From: Cupriavidus taiwanensis
Lineage (GTDB): Bacteria > Pseudomonadota > Gammaproteobacteria > Burkholderiales > Burkholderiaceae
Direction of reading: 5' to 3'
Assembly: GCF_900250075.1 (NCBI RefSeq)
Contig: NZ_LT977071.1
Location: 186,001-250,000 of the forward strand
DNA: 64,000 nt
Made by a program: the position numbers and the translations under genes
Notes under the pieces: model-generated
What the model saw: the letters and a program-made list of their open reading frames with translations, nothing else
Told to the model about the DNA's origin: nothing
Database searches by the model: none
In this document: positions 8,808 to 17,788 of the stretch, piece by piece
Layout of the letters: the number at the start of each line of letters is the position of its first letter
Numbering within the stretch: the first letter of the stretch is position 1

Positions 8808-9722
8808 TCAGACCGGGTCCCAGGAAAACACCTCGGGCGAGCGCTCCAGCGGCGTGAATGCGCGCTTCACCGCCGGCACGGCATGCTCCGCCAGCGTCTC
8901 CAGCGTCCAGCCTTCGGCGCGATGCACCGACGCCACCGGGCGCGGCTGGCTCATGACGATCAGCTCATTGCCGCGCACGGCCAGCACCTGGCCATTGACT
9001 TCCGCCGAAGCATCGCCGGACAGGAACGCTGCAACCGGGGCAACCTGCTCCGGCTTCATCGCCTGCATCCGCTCCAGGCGCTTCTTCTCGGCCTCGGTTT
9101 CGCTGGGCAGCGTGCCGATCAGGCGGCTCCATGCGAACGGGGCAATACAGTTGGAACGGACATTGAAGCGGGCCATGTCCAGGGCGATGGATTTCGACAG
9201 CGCCACGATGCCGAGCTTGGCGGCGGCGTAGTTAGCCTGCCCGAAATTGCCGACCAGGCCGGTGGTGGAGGTCATGTGGACGTAGGTGCCGCTTTGCTGC
9301 TCTTTGAAATAAGGCGCCGCCGCACGGCTGACAAAGTAAGCGCCCCCAAGGTGCACATCCAGTACCGCCTGCCATTCAGCGGTGCTCATCTTGTGGAAGA
9401 TGCGGTCGCGCAGGATGCCGGCGTTGTTGATCACGCCATCGATGCGGCCGAACTCGCGGATGGCGGTATCGACAATGGCCTGCGCGCTCTCGGCAGTCGC
9501 GACCGAATCGGTGTTCGCCGCGGCCTTCCCGCCGGCTGCACGGATCTCGTCAACCACCTTCTGGGCTGGTCCGGCATCGCTGCCCTCGCCGCTCCCGCTG
9601 GAGCCCAGGTCGTTGACGACCACCCTGGCGCCCTGCGCGCCCAGCAGCATGGCAATGGCACGGCCGATGCCATTGCCGGCTCCGGTGACGACGATGACTT
9701 TGTCCTTGAAGTTGTTTTGCAT
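8808..9722 (-). CDS. SDR (3R)-hydroxyacyl-CoA dehydrogenase, MFE-2 type
   Basis: 304 residues. The Rossmann motif TGAGNGIGRA is at the N-terminus, followed by VVNDLGSSGSGEGSD, an insertion characteristic of the dehydrogenase domain of MFE-2 (17-beta-HSD type 4), then NNAGI and the catalytic YxxxK in QANYAAAKLG. It would oxidise the (R)-3-hydroxyacyl-CoA made by the adjacent hydratase with NAD+. Gap to the hydratase gene is 18 bp. Confidence 0.88.
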   Translation of the reverse strand: MQNNFKDKVIVVTGAGNGIGRAIAMLLGAQGARVVVNDLGSSGSGEGSDAGPAQKVVDEIRAAGGKAAANTDSVATAESAQAIVDTAIREFGRIDGVINNAGILRDRIFHKMSTAEWQAVLDVHLGGAYFVSRAAAPYFKEQQSGTYVHMTSTTGLVGNFGQANYAAAKLGIVALSKSIALDMARFNVRSNCIAPFAWSRLIGTLPSETEAEKKRLERMQAMKPEQVAPVAAFLSGDASAEVNGQVLAVRGNELIVMSQPRPVASVHRAEGWTLETLAEHAVPAVKRAFTPLERSPEVFSWDPV

Positions 9723-9762
9723 GGCGTTGTCTGCGAGAAGAGAGTGATTAATTTGTTCGGGC

Positions 9763-10749
9763 TTACTCGGGCTTGATATTCCCGTCCTTGATGACCTGCT
9801 CCCAGCGGGTTTTTTCGGCGCGCACGAAGCTGTCGAACTGCCGCGTCGACCCCCCTGCCGCCGTACCGCCCTGCTGCGCCAGCTTCTCGCGCAGCGCAGG
9901 ATCGGCCAGCGCCTTGTTGACGGCAGCGTTCAACGCCTGCACGACCGCGGGCGGCGTCCTGGACGAGACAAAGAGACCGAGCCAGACCGAAACGTCGAAG
10001 TCGCGGTAACCGGATTCGGCCATGGTCGGCGTATCGGGGAGTTCCGGGGCACGCTGTTTGGTCGTGACGGCAAGCGCGCGTAGCTTGCCTGCGCGCACCA
10101 GCGGCAGTGCGGTGATGAGGTTATCCACCATGAAATCGACTTGCCCTGCCACTAGATCGGTCAGCGCCGGCGAAGCGCCCCGATAGATCACGTCGACGGC
10201 GGTAATGCCGGCGCGCTGCTTCAGCAGGTCCCCGGCGAGATGGCCGGAAGAGCCGCTCGTCGAAACGGCCATGGACAAGCCGTTGGGGCGCGTCTTGGCA
10301 TAAGCCGCCAGCTCGGCAATGGTCTTGACCGGCAGTTTCGGGTTAACCACCACGACGTCCGGCATCGTCAGCACATGCGCCACCGGCGCGAAGTCCTCGA
10401 ACTTGTAAGGCAGCTTGTCGTGCAATGCGTAGTTGGCCGCATTGGGGCCAAGGCTGCCCATCACCAGCGTATGGCCGTCCGGCTCCGCGCGCAGCATGGC
10501 CTGCATCCCGATCACGCCGCCCGCGCCAGGCAGGTTCTCCACGACGACGGGCTGCCCCAGTTGCTCAGACAGCGTCTTGCCGAGCAGGCGGCTAGTCAGG
10601 TCAAGGATGCCGCCGGGCGAACTTGGCGCGATCAGGCGCAAAGGACGCTTGGCCTGGAAGCTCTCCTGGGACGGGTTGGCGAATGCAAGGCCCGCGGTGG
10701 ACACGACAGCGAGGCAGGCTAGCGCCTGGCAAAGAAAACGCCGCTTCAT
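9763..10749 (-). CDS. Bug/TctC-family periplasmic solute-binding protein
   Basis: 328 residues from ATG 10749, chosen because AGGAGA lies seven bases upstream and the signal peptide (KRRFLCQALACLAVVSTAGLAFA) begins there. Core blocks are KRPLRLIAPSSPGGILDLTSR, LPGAGGVIGMQAMLRAEPDG and VIYRGASPALTDLVAGQVDF. It is the first gene of the minus-strand acyl-CoA operon and lies divergent to an IclR gene across a 123-bp control region, so it is probably the regulated uptake or sensing component for the acid substrate. Confidence 0.9.
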   Translation of the reverse strand: MKRRFLCQALACLAVVSTAGLAFANPSQESFQAKRPLRLIAPSSPGGILDLTSRLLGKTLSEQLGQPVVVENLPGAGGVIGMQAMLRAEPDGHTLVMGSLGPNAANYALHDKLPYKFEDFAPVAHVLTMPDVVVVNPKLPVKTIAELAAYAKTRPNGLSMAVSTSGSSGHLAGDLLKQRAGITAVDVIYRGASPALTDLVAGQVDFMVDNLITALPLVRAGKLRALAVTTKQRAPELPDTPTMAESGYRDFDVSVWLGLFVSSRTPPAVVQALNAAVNKALADPALREKLAQQGGTAAGGSTRQFDSFVRAEKTRWEQVIKDGNIKPE

Positions 10750-10772
10750 GGTTGTCTCCTGTTTAATTTTTT

Positions 10773-10830
10773 CGGACATTTATGTCCGCCTGGCGGTCAT
10801 TGCCGCCCGTTTTTTCGAACTTTACGTCCG
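10773..10830. promoter_or_regulatory. Divergent control region with two IclR-operator-like repeats
   Basis: CGGACAT-TT-ATGTCCG at 10773-10788 is a perfect 16-bp inverted repeat. At 10814-10830 TTCGAAC-TTTACGTCCG is an imperfect copy of the same TTCGGAC/GTCCG pattern. They lie between the Bug gene (start 10749) and iclR (start 10873). Two related dyads in a shared intergenic region fit binding of the adjacent IclR regulator; the assignment is inference. Confidence 0.55.
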
Positions 10831-10872
10831 GCCTTGCTACAATGTCAACCTGAAATCAGACCTCGCACAGAC

Positions 10873-11697
10873 ATGACTACTGCCGACAACGATGGCTTCA
10901 TACGCTCTTTTGCCCGCGGACTTGCCGTTATCCATGCGCTGGGGCGCAGCGGCACGCACACCGTTGCCAGCATCACGGCATCCACTGGCCTCCCGCGGAC
11001 CGTGGTGCGCCGGATCCTGCTCACGCTGTGCGAGCTTGGCTATGCGGCGGAATCCGAAACGCGGGGTTTTCGCCTGACGCCGAAGATTCTTACCCTCGGC
11101 ATGACCTACCTGACTTCGCTGCCCTTCTGGGGCCACGCGCAACGCGCCCTGGAAACCCTGTGGACGCAGGTCACCGAGTCATGCGGCATGTGTGTGTTCG
11201 ACGGGCACGATGCGGTATATGTCCTGCGTATTCCGTCGCTGAAGATCCGCTCACTGGGACTTGGCGTGGGCAGCCATGTGCCGGCCTTCGCCACGGCACC
11301 AGGCCGGGCGGTGCTGGGCTTCCAGACCACAGAATTTCTCTCGCAGTTTCTCGACGAGGCCTCCCTGCGCGCCTACACGGACCGCACCGTGCACGACAAG
11401 GCGGCATTGCTTGAAGCGTTCGCCGCCGTGCGCCGCGATGGCTATGCGTGGGTGGATGGAGAATTCGACCAGCACATCGCAGGCCTCGCAGTACCGGTAC
11501 GCGACGAACACCACAACGTGGTGGCATCGATCAGCGTCAACCTGCCCTCGGGCGAAGTCACGAGGGAGGAAGCGGTGAAGCGCTTCCTGCCGCCCTTGCG
11601 AGCGGCCGCGGAACAGTTGACCGGCCTGGCGCCGGCATTCCTGAGCCCAGTCGTGGTGCCCACGCAGCGTGAAGCAGCGGTCAGCGTGCAAGCTTGA
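10873..11697 (+). CDS. IclR-family transcriptional regulator
   Basis: 274 residues from ATG 10873, where homology starts (FIRSFARGLAVIHALG). An N-terminal winged helix (TVASITASTGLPRTVVRRILLTLCELGY, residues about 27-54) is followed by the effector domain with LGVGSHVPAFATAPGRAVLG. It resembles PcaR/PobR-type activators of acid catabolism. It is divergent from the acyl-CoA operon and likely controls it through the dyads at 10773-10830. No strong Shine-Dalgarno sequence is visible. Confidence 0.9.
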   Translation: MTTADNDGFIRSFARGLAVIHALGRSGTHTVASITASTGLPRTVVRRILLTLCELGYAAESETRGFRLTPKILTLGMTYLTSLPFWGHAQRALETLWTQVTESCGMCVFDGHDAVYVLRIPSLKIRSLGLGVGSHVPAFATAPGRAVLGFQTTEFLSQFLDEASLRAYTDRTVHDKAALLEAFAAVRRDGYAWVDGEFDQHIAGLAVPVRDEHHNVVASISVNLPSGEVTREEAVKRFLPPLRAAAEQLTGLAPAFLSPVVVPTQREAAVSVQA

Positions 11698-11721
11698 GCA
11701 AGGCTGCATGCCAGCAGACGC

Positions 11722-13272
11722 CTACTTCCAGTGTTGCTTGCGAAGCTCGTGCTTGAGCACCTTGCCGACGCTCGACAAAGGCAACGCCTCCACGAATTCG
11801 ACGCTGCGGGGGACCTTGTAGCTGGCAATGCGTTCTCGGCAGTGGGACTGGATCGTCTCCAATGTCGCACTGGCTCCCTGCCTGAGCACGATCACCGCAT
11901 GCACGGACTCGCCCCATTTTTCGTGTGGTACGCCAATGACCGCCGACTGTGCGACCGCGGGATGGCTCGCCAGCGCCGCCTCGACCTCCGCCGAGTAGAC
12001 GTTCTCGCCGCCGGAAATGATCATGTCCTTGATGCGGTCGCACAGGAACACGAAGCCGTCCTCATCCATGTAGCCGCCGTCGCCGGTATGCATCCAGCCG
12101 TTGCGGATGGCCGCGGCGGTCTGCTCGGGCTGGTTCCAGTAGCCCAGCATCACCCCGGGGCCGCGCACCGCGATCTCGCCGACCGTGCCGCGTGGCACCT
12201 CTCTGCCCTCTGGATCGACGATCCTGACCTCGGTCGTAAATGCAGGCCTGCCCACCGAGCGCATGCGGCCGTTGGCCAGCGACTCCTCGTTGTGGTATTC
12301 CGGCCCCAGCATGGTCGCCACCGGCGACAACTCCGTCATGCCGTAGCCCTGGCTGAACCTGGCCTCCGGGAACGCGGCCTGCGCACGCTGCAGCAGCGAC
12401 AGCGACATCGGTGACGCGCCATAGCGCAGCGCGCGCAGCGACGCAAAGCTCAGTTCCGCGGCACGCGCCGGATTCTGGTCCAGCCAGTCCAGGCACATCT
12501 GGATCAGGGTCGGCACCAGCACCACGTCCGTGACCTGGTCCTGCGCGACGGCTTCCATGGCGCGGCCCGGATCGAACAAAGCCATCGGGACATGCGTCCC
12601 GTTGGCCAGGAATCCATTGTTGATTGCCGAGAGACACGCCAGATGGAACATCGGCATGACGTGCAGGAAGGTCCCGCCGATGGTCGTCGTGCCCGCCATC
12701 AGGCTGTTTGTCGACGACGAGACCAGATTGGCATGGCTAAGCATCACGCCTTTCGGAAAGCCCGTGGTACCGCCGGTATAGAAGATGCCGGCAAGGTCGT
12801 CGCCCCGGCGCAGGCGGTCTTCCATTGGCGGGTTTTCGGCAATCAGCGCCTCGTACGGGATCATGCCCGGCGGCACCTCGCCATCACCCGCATAGATGAC
12901 GTGGCGCAGGCCCTTGCTGTCGGCCGCCACCCTGGCGGCTACCGTCGTGAAATTGTCGTCGACGATCAGCACCGATGTGCTCGAATCCTCGAACGAGTAG
13001 AGAATCTCCGCGGCGCTCCAGCGTATGTTGACGGGATTCAGCACGCCGCCGGCCCAGGGCACGGCCATGTAGTACTCGATATAGCGCGCCGAGTTCAGCG
13101 AGAACATCGCGACGCGGTCGCCGTCCTGCACGCCCAACTTGCGCAGCCCCGCAGCCAGCCGCGCGACGCGCGCCCCCAGCCCGGCATAGGTCAGACTGCG
13201 GCCCATGTAGCGCACCGCTTCGGCATTGGGCCGCTGCTGCATGGAGCGGTGCAGCGCCTGAGTCATGTACAT
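11722..13272 (-). CDS. AMP-dependent acyl-CoA synthetase (FadD-like)
   Basis: 516 residues from ATG 13272, supported by GGAGA seven bases upstream; the upstream in-frame extension is low complexity and lacks homology. ANL motifs include FYTGGTTGFPKGVMLSH near residue 160, the QGYGMTELSP block, MHTGDGGYMDEDGFVFLCDR and a C-terminal SSVGKVLKHELRK. It forms acyl-CoA from a fatty or aryl-alkanoic acid. It is the last gene of the second acyl-CoA cluster and converges on iclR with only 24 bp between the stops. Confidence 0.9.
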   Translation of the reverse strand: MYMTQALHRSMQQRPNAEAVRYMGRSLTYAGLGARVARLAAGLRKLGVQDGDRVAMFSLNSARYIEYYMAVPWAGGVLNPVNIRWSAAEILYSFEDSSTSVLIVDDNFTTVAARVAADSKGLRHVIYAGDGEVPPGMIPYEALIAENPPMEDRLRRGDDLAGIFYTGGTTGFPKGVMLSHANLVSSSTNSLMAGTTTIGGTFLHVMPMFHLACLSAINNGFLANGTHVPMALFDPGRAMEAVAQDQVTDVVLVPTLIQMCLDWLDQNPARAAELSFASLRALRYGASPMSLSLLQRAQAAFPEARFSQGYGMTELSPVATMLGPEYHNEESLANGRMRSVGRPAFTTEVRIVDPEGREVPRGTVGEIAVRGPGVMLGYWNQPEQTAAAIRNGWMHTGDGGYMDEDGFVFLCDRIKDMIISGGENVYSAEVEAALASHPAVAQSAVIGVPHEKWGESVHAVIVLRQGASATLETIQSHCRERIASYKVPRSVEFVEALPLSSVGKVLKHELRKQHWK

Positions 13273-13416
13273 GTCGTGGTCTCCTTCGTCCGCCGCGTGC
13301 CCTGGCGGTGCAGGCCGCTGCGTCCGCAAACGCGCGACCCTTGTGTTGTTGACGCTGCCGGCTGCAAGCGCCCGCCGATTCGCGGGCGGATCGGGCACAG
13401 GGCAGTTGCACCGGCC

Positions 13417-13443
13417 TTCCGACTCTTTTGACTCTTCCGACTC
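13417..13443. repeat. Three tandem 9-bp repeats at SDR gene end
   Basis: TTCCGACTC, TTTTGACTC, TTCCGACTC occur in direct succession at the 3' end of the SDR gene, within the 169-bp gap before the ligase gene. Function unknown; possibly slipped-strand expansion. Confidence 0.5.
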
Positions 13444-14275
13444 AGAAGTTGGCGCCCGGGCCGCCGCCGCAGTAGAGCACCTGGCCCGACAGGAAGTTTG
13501 ACTCCGGCGTGCACAGCAGGTACACCGCGCCCGCCGCCTCTTCCGCTTTGCCGGCACGGCCCAGCGCGATTACGCGGCTGGCATTGTCCAGCATCGCCTG
13601 CTGCACGCCCACTTTGATCTCCCGGCCTTCGATGCTGACCGTCTTCGACTGGTCGCCGGCCAGCGCCTGCGTCAATCGCGTTTCGATCAGGCCGAAAGCA
13701 ACAGCGTTCACATTGACCTTAAGGCGGCCCCATTCCTTCGCCAGCGTCTTTGTCAGGCCGAGGATGCCGGCCTTGGCAGTCGAATAGTTCGACTGGCCGG
13801 CGTTGCCGCCGGCGGCGCCCGACGAGATGTTCACGATTTTCCGGAACACCTCCCGCCCTTCGGCGGCCTCGGCCTTGGCGGCAGCCGAAATGACCGGCTG
13901 GGCCGCCCGCAGGATGCGGAACGGCGCGGTCAGGTGGCAGTCGATAATGGCATACCACTGCTCGTCGGTCATCTTCTGGATCACGTTGTCCCAGGTGTAG
14001 CCGGCGTTGTTGACGATGATGTCGATGCCGTTGAAGTGCTTCACCGCGGTGCCCACCAGCCGATCGGCAAAGTCGGTGGCGGTCACGCTGCCGACGCAGG
14101 ACACCGCCTCGCCGCCTTGCGACCGGATCAGATCGACGACTTCGTTGGCCGGTTCGGCATCGAGGTCGTTCACCACCACGCGCGCGCCCTCGGACGCCAG
14201 CTTCAGGGCCACCTCACGGCCGATGCCTCGGCCCGAGCCGGTGACGATGGCAGACTTGCCTGCGAGCTTGCTCAT
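13442..14275 (-). CDS. SDR-family oxidoreductase (FabG-like)
   Basis: 277 residues. TGSGRGIGREVA forms the NAD(P)-binding loop, NNAGYTWDN the central Asn motif, and SNYSTAKAG carries the catalytic Tyr and Lys. It probably oxidises a 3-hydroxyacyl-CoA in the second acyl-CoA cluster, downstream of the two MaoC genes. The C-terminus (LSGQVLYCGGGPG) is typical of the family. FabG-like proteins are functionally diverse, so substrate is open. Confidence 0.87.
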   Translation of the reverse strand: MSKLAGKSAIVTGSGRGIGREVALKLASEGARVVVNDLDAEPANEVVDLIRSQGGEAVSCVGSVTATDFADRLVGTAVKHFNGIDIIVNNAGYTWDNVIQKMTDEQWYAIIDCHLTAPFRILRAAQPVISAAAKAEAAEGREVFRKIVNISSGAAGGNAGQSNYSTAKAGILGLTKTLAKEWGRLKVNVNAVAFGLIETRLTQALAGDQSKTVSIEGREIKVGVQQAMLDNASRVIALGRAGKAEEAAGAVYLLCTPESNFLSGQVLYCGGGPGANF

Positions 14276-14313
14276 GCTTTCCTCCCTGGTTACAGGTATC
14301 TGGTTTTCCGGAT

Positions 14314-14733
14314 TCAGCTCAGCGCCACGGTGGCTTCGCCCACCAGCTTGTCTTCACCGTACTGATTGGTGCACTTCAGCGCCACCTTCACGCGCTTTTC
14401 GCCGTCGATCTCGAACTTCTCGACGATTTCGCCCTTGCAGGTCGGCTGGTTGCCGAGGTGCGTGATGCCGGTGAAGCGGATCGACAGGTTGCGCAACGCG
14501 GACTGCGGCACCCAGCCGGTCAGCAGCCGGCCCAGGTAGGCGGCCGACAGCATGCCGTGCGCGAACACGTCCGGCATGCGCGACTTGCGCGCGAAGTCGA
14601 GATCGATGTGGATCGGGTTGTGATCGCCGGAAGCGCCGGCGTACAGGGCCAGCGTGGTGCGGTTGATCGCCGGCAGCGCCAGCGCGGGCAGCTTGTCGCC
14701 CACCTTCACGTCGCTATAGCGGGGTGCTTGCAT
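14314..14733 (-). CDS. MaoC-like dehydratase (catalytic hot-dog domain)
   Basis: 139 residues, a single hot-dog domain. The hydratase-2 signature YAGASGDHNPIHIDLDFARKSRMPDVFAHGM at residues about 31-61 keeps the Asp and His needed for catalysis. It is paired 23 bp away with an N-terminal-domain MaoC gene (14757), so the two probably form a heterodimeric enoyl-CoA hydratase as in actinobacterial HadAB and ChsH1/ChsH2-type enzymes. Its counterpart in the first cluster is the fused two-domain protein at 7917. Confidence 0.85.
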   Translation of the reverse strand: MQAPRYSDVKVGDKLPALALPAINRTTLALYAGASGDHNPIHIDLDFARKSRMPDVFAHGMLSAAYLGRLLTGWVPQSALRNLSIRFTGITHLGNQPTCKGEIVEKFEIDGEKRVKVALKCTNQYGEDKLVGEATVALS

Positions 14734-14756
14734 GGTTCTGTTCTCCTTGCCGGCGC

Positions 14757-15206
14757 TCAGCCACGGCGTTCCACGAGAGTGCTGCGCATGTCGCCGACGT
14801 GCTCGCCGGCCTGGTTGGTCACGCGGGTGGTACTAACCACGAAGTGCAGCGCCCCGCCCTTCTTGTCATAGACGTCGCTGACCGTCGTGGTGAAATGGAG
14901 CGTATCGCCGGCGTAGGCCATGCGGTGATAGTCAAAGGCCTGCTCGGCATGCAGGATGCGGCCGAGGTCCAGTTGCAGCACCTTCATGCGGTCAATGCCG
15001 GAAGCGGCCGACACATCGCTGTTCAGGCACATGAAAAATGTCGGCGGCACCGGCAGCGAGCGGTGGCCCGCATCATGGGCCGCGGCGTCGTCGGTATAGA
15101 CCGGGTTGGTTTCGCCGGTTGCCTTGGCGAAGAAGCGCAGGCGCCCCTTCTCCACCTCGATGGATCCCTTGCCGAGATCCATCCCGATCATGCTTTTGTC
15201 AGCCAT
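14757..15206 (-). CDS. MaoC-like N-terminal hot-dog domain protein (hydratase partner)
   Basis: 149 residues with the FAS1-like dehydratase N-terminal fold: RLRFFAKATGETNPVYTDDAAAHDAGHRSLPVPPTFFMC near residues 23-60. This domain lacks the catalytic hydratase-2 signature and usually binds the acyl tail in a heterodimer. The adjacent gene at 14314 supplies the catalytic half. Both lie in the second acyl-CoA operon between thiolase and SDR. Confidence 0.82.
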   Translation of the reverse strand: MADKSMIGMDLGKGSIEVEKGRLRFFAKATGETNPVYTDDAAAHDAGHRSLPVPPTFFMCLNSDVSAASGIDRMKVLQLDLGRILHAEQAFDYHRMAYAGDTLHFTTTVSDVYDKKGGALHFVVSTTRVTNQAGEHVGDMRSTLVERRG

Positions 15207-15265
15207 CTCATCTCCTCTCGATAGTCGGGCAATGCACGGACCGAACGGCTGCCCCCGGATCCGGT

Positions 15266-16459
15266 TCAGCCGCGGCCGTACATCGTCACCACGCAGGCGC
15301 CGCCGAGGCCGAGGTTGTGCTGCAGCGCCAGCTTCGCGCCTTCAACCTGGGTCGGGCCGGCGGTGCCGCGGATCTGGCGGGTCAGCTCGAAGCACTGCGC
15401 AAGGCCCGTGGCGCCCAGCGGATGGCCCTTCGAAAGCAGGCCGCCCGACGGGTTGACCACCACCTTGCCGCCGTAAGTGTTGTCACCGTCCAGCACCATC
15501 TTCTCGGCCTCGCCGACCCTGGCAAAGCCAAGCGATTCGTAGGTCAGCAATTCGTTCTGCGCGAAGCAATCGTGCAGTTCGCAAACCTGGATGTCGGACG
15601 GGCCGACACCGGTCTGCTCGTACACGGAGTTCGCGCCCGCCTCGGCCATATGGAAGCCCACCAGGCCGATCATCGACGGCGGATCAAAGCTCGGCGCGAC
15701 GTCGGTGGTCAGCGACTGGGCGAGGATGCGGACGCCGGTGCGCAGGTTGTGCTTCTTCGCAAACGCCTCCGTGCAGACAATGGCGGCGGCGGCGCCGCAG
15801 GTTGGCGGACAGGCCATCGAGCGCGTCATCACCCCAGGCCACATCACTTTCTCGTTCATCACATCCTCTTCCGTGACGACGGTACGGAACACGGCCAGCG
15901 GGTTATTGGCCGCGTGACGGCTGGCCTTGGCGCGAATCTTTGCGAATGTCTCCAGCCTGGTGCCGTACCGCTGCATGTGCTCGCGGCCTGCGCCGCCGAA
16001 CAATGTCAGCGCGCGCGGCACGCCGGCTTCGAGCGCGTCCTGCACCATGGGTGCAGCGATATTGGTGAACTCGATCATCGCCGCCTCGCGGTCGGTCCAG
16101 GCACTCTTCAGCGGGCCCGGCTGCATGAACTCGAAGCCGAGCGCCAGCGCGCATTCCACCGCGCCGCTCTCGACCGCCTGGCGCGCCAGGAACAGGGCAG
16201 TCGAGCCGGTCGAGCAGTTGTTGTTGACGTTGACAATGGGAATGCCGGTCACCCCTACCTTGTACAGCGCCGCCTGGCCGCAGGTCGAGTCGCCATAGAC
16301 GTAACCGACATAGGCCTGCTGGATCTTGTCGTACGAGAGGCCGGCATCCTCCAGCGCCAGTCTGGCGGCATTGGCGCCCATCACGGCGTACGGGTCGCTC
16401 TGGCCTGGTTTCCTGAACGGGATCATGCCGACGCCGGCGACTACCACGTGCTTGGTCAT
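15266..16459 (-). CDS. SCPx-type thiolase
   Basis: 397 residues. The nucleophile block VNNNCSTGSTALF carries the expected Cys (near residue 90). NPSGGLLSKGHPLGATG carries the His and GLGGACVVTMYG the second Cys. All thiolase catalytic residues are therefore present, unlike the thiolase-like protein at 4019. It likely cleaves a 3-oxoacyl-CoA (possibly 2-methyl-branched, as SCPx thiolases do) to acetyl- or propionyl-CoA. It is the second gene of the operon after the dehydrogenase. Confidence 0.9.
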   Translation of the reverse strand: MTKHVVVAGVGMIPFRKPGQSDPYAVMGANAARLALEDAGLSYDKIQQAYVGYVYGDSTCGQAALYKVGVTGIPIVNVNNNCSTGSTALFLARQAVESGAVECALALGFEFMQPGPLKSAWTDREAAMIEFTNIAAPMVQDALEAGVPRALTLFGGAGREHMQRYGTRLETFAKIRAKASRHAANNPLAVFRTVVTEEDVMNEKVMWPGVMTRSMACPPTCGAAAAIVCTEAFAKKHNLRTGVRILAQSLTTDVAPSFDPPSMIGLVGFHMAEAGANSVYEQTGVGPSDIQVCELHDCFAQNELLTYESLGFARVGEAEKMVLDGDNTYGGKVVVNPSGGLLSKGHPLGATGLAQCFELTRQIRGTAGPTQVEGAKLALQHNLGLGGACVVTMYGRG

Positions 16460-16487
16460 TCCTTGTCTCCTTGCATAGCGGCGGGAA

Positions 16488-17624
16488 TTACAGCTTCCGC
16501 GAAATCAGTTCGCGCATGACCTCGTTGGACCCGCCGTAGACTCGGGCCACGCGCATGTCGACGAAAGCACGGGCGATCGGGTACTCGAGCATGTAGCCGT
16601 AGCCACCGTGCAACTGCGTCATATCGTCGATGCATCTCCACAGGACTTCGGTGGCATGCAGTTTGGCGATGGCGGCTTCTTCTCCCGTGAGACGACGCCG
16701 CATGTGCTCGCCGAGGTAGTAATCCACCATCGTGCGCAAGGACACCGCCTGTGCCTTGACATCGGCGAGCTTGAACCGGGTGTTCTGGAAGTCCCAGACC
16801 GTCTGCCCGAAGGCCTGGCGGTCCTTGACGTACTCGATGGTCTGCTCCAGCAGGCGCTCGAGCTTGGCGGCAGCGGAGACGGCGATGATGAAGCGTTCCT
16901 GGGCCAGGTCGTGCATCAGGTAGCCGAAGCCCTTATTCTCCTCGCCGAGCAGGTTGCCAGCCGGCACCCGGACGTTGTCGAAGAACAGTTCGGCGGTGTC
17001 CTGGGAGTGCATGCCGACCTTCTGCAGCTTGCGGCCGCGGCGGAAGCCCTCGCGATTGGTTTCGACCATGATCAGGCTGATGCCCTTGGCGCCGGCCGAC
17101 GGGTCGGTCTTGCACACCACCATCACCATGTCGGAGATGAAGCCGTTCGAGATGAAGGTCTTGCTGCCGTTGATGACCCATTCGTCGCCATCCCGCACTG
17201 CAGTGGTACGGCAGGCTTTCACGTCCGAGCCGCCACCAGGCTCGGTAATGGCAACGGCCAGCACGGTCTCGCCAGAGCAGACGCCGGGCAGCCACGCCTG
17301 CTTCTGCGCTTCGGTACCCAGCCGGACGATGTACGGCGCAACGATATCGGAGTGAAGCCCGAAGGAAATACTGCAGCCGACATAGGCCATTTCCTCGGCG
17401 ATGATGGCCGCGTGCCCGAAGTCGCCGCCTCCACCGCCGTATTCCACCGGCAGCCCCGTGCACAGCAAGCCTTCGCGGCCAGCCTTGATCCAGGTCGCGC
17501 GGTCTACGATACCGTCCTCCCACCACTGCTCTTGGCGCGACAGGCATTCACGCTCCAGGAACCGGCGGACCGTGGTGCGGAACTGCTCATGATCTTCACG
17601 ATAGACACTACGAACGACCTGCAC
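16488..17624 (-). CDS. Acyl-CoA dehydrogenase
   Basis: 378 residues from a GTG start at 17624, chosen because GGGGGGAG lies a few bases upstream and homology (VYREDHEQFRTTVRRFLERE) begins at once. A longer in-frame reading would run into the upstream luxR gene. Family blocks are AITEPGGGSDVKA, WVINGSKTFISNGF and QLHGGYGYMLEYPIARAFVDMRVARVYGGSNEVM. It is the first gene of the second acyl-CoA operon and about half identical by eye to the dehydrogenase at 5187. Confidence 0.88.
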   Translation of the reverse strand: MQVVRSVYREDHEQFRTTVRRFLERECLSRQEQWWEDGIVDRATWIKAGREGLLCTGLPVEYGGGGGDFGHAAIIAEEMAYVGCSISFGLHSDIVAPYIVRLGTEAQKQAWLPGVCSGETVLAVAITEPGGGSDVKACRTTAVRDGDEWVINGSKTFISNGFISDMVMVVCKTDPSAGAKGISLIMVETNREGFRRGRKLQKVGMHSQDTAELFFDNVRVPAGNLLGEENKGFGYLMHDLAQERFIIAVSAAAKLERLLEQTIEYVKDRQAFGQTVWDFQNTRFKLADVKAQAVSLRTMVDYYLGEHMRRRLTGEEAAIAKLHATEVLWRCIDDMTQLHGGYGYMLEYPIARAFVDMRVARVYGGSNEVMRELISRKL

Positions 17625-17667
17625 GAAGACTCCCCCCTGTTCGGCGTTGGATGGCGCCGACCGGCTG

Positions 17668-17696
17668 AGATATCTGCCCGGTCCGCGGTGAGTCAA
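17668..17696 (-). promoter_or_regulatory. Possible promoter of second acyl-CoA operon
   Basis: On the minus strand TTGACT (17691-17696) is followed after 17 bp by ATATCT (17668-17673), about 45 bp upstream of the dehydrogenase GTG. The -35 match is good and the -10 match weak, which would suit an activator-dependent promoter of the adjacent LuxR/MalT-type regulator. Confidence 0.35.
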
Positions 17697-17788
17697 TGAT
17701 GGGTCTCGGGCCACCCCCTGCCCCCTCCCCGAATTGGGTAGTCCATCCGATGAAAACCGGAAGGGATCACGAAAGCGCTGACGCGCCG

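Noticed and set aside
13273-13557. N-terminal extension of the second acyl-CoA ligase
   Set aside because: Low-complexity Arg/Ala/Ser sequence, partly overlapping the SDR gene end; GGAGA supports ATG 13272.
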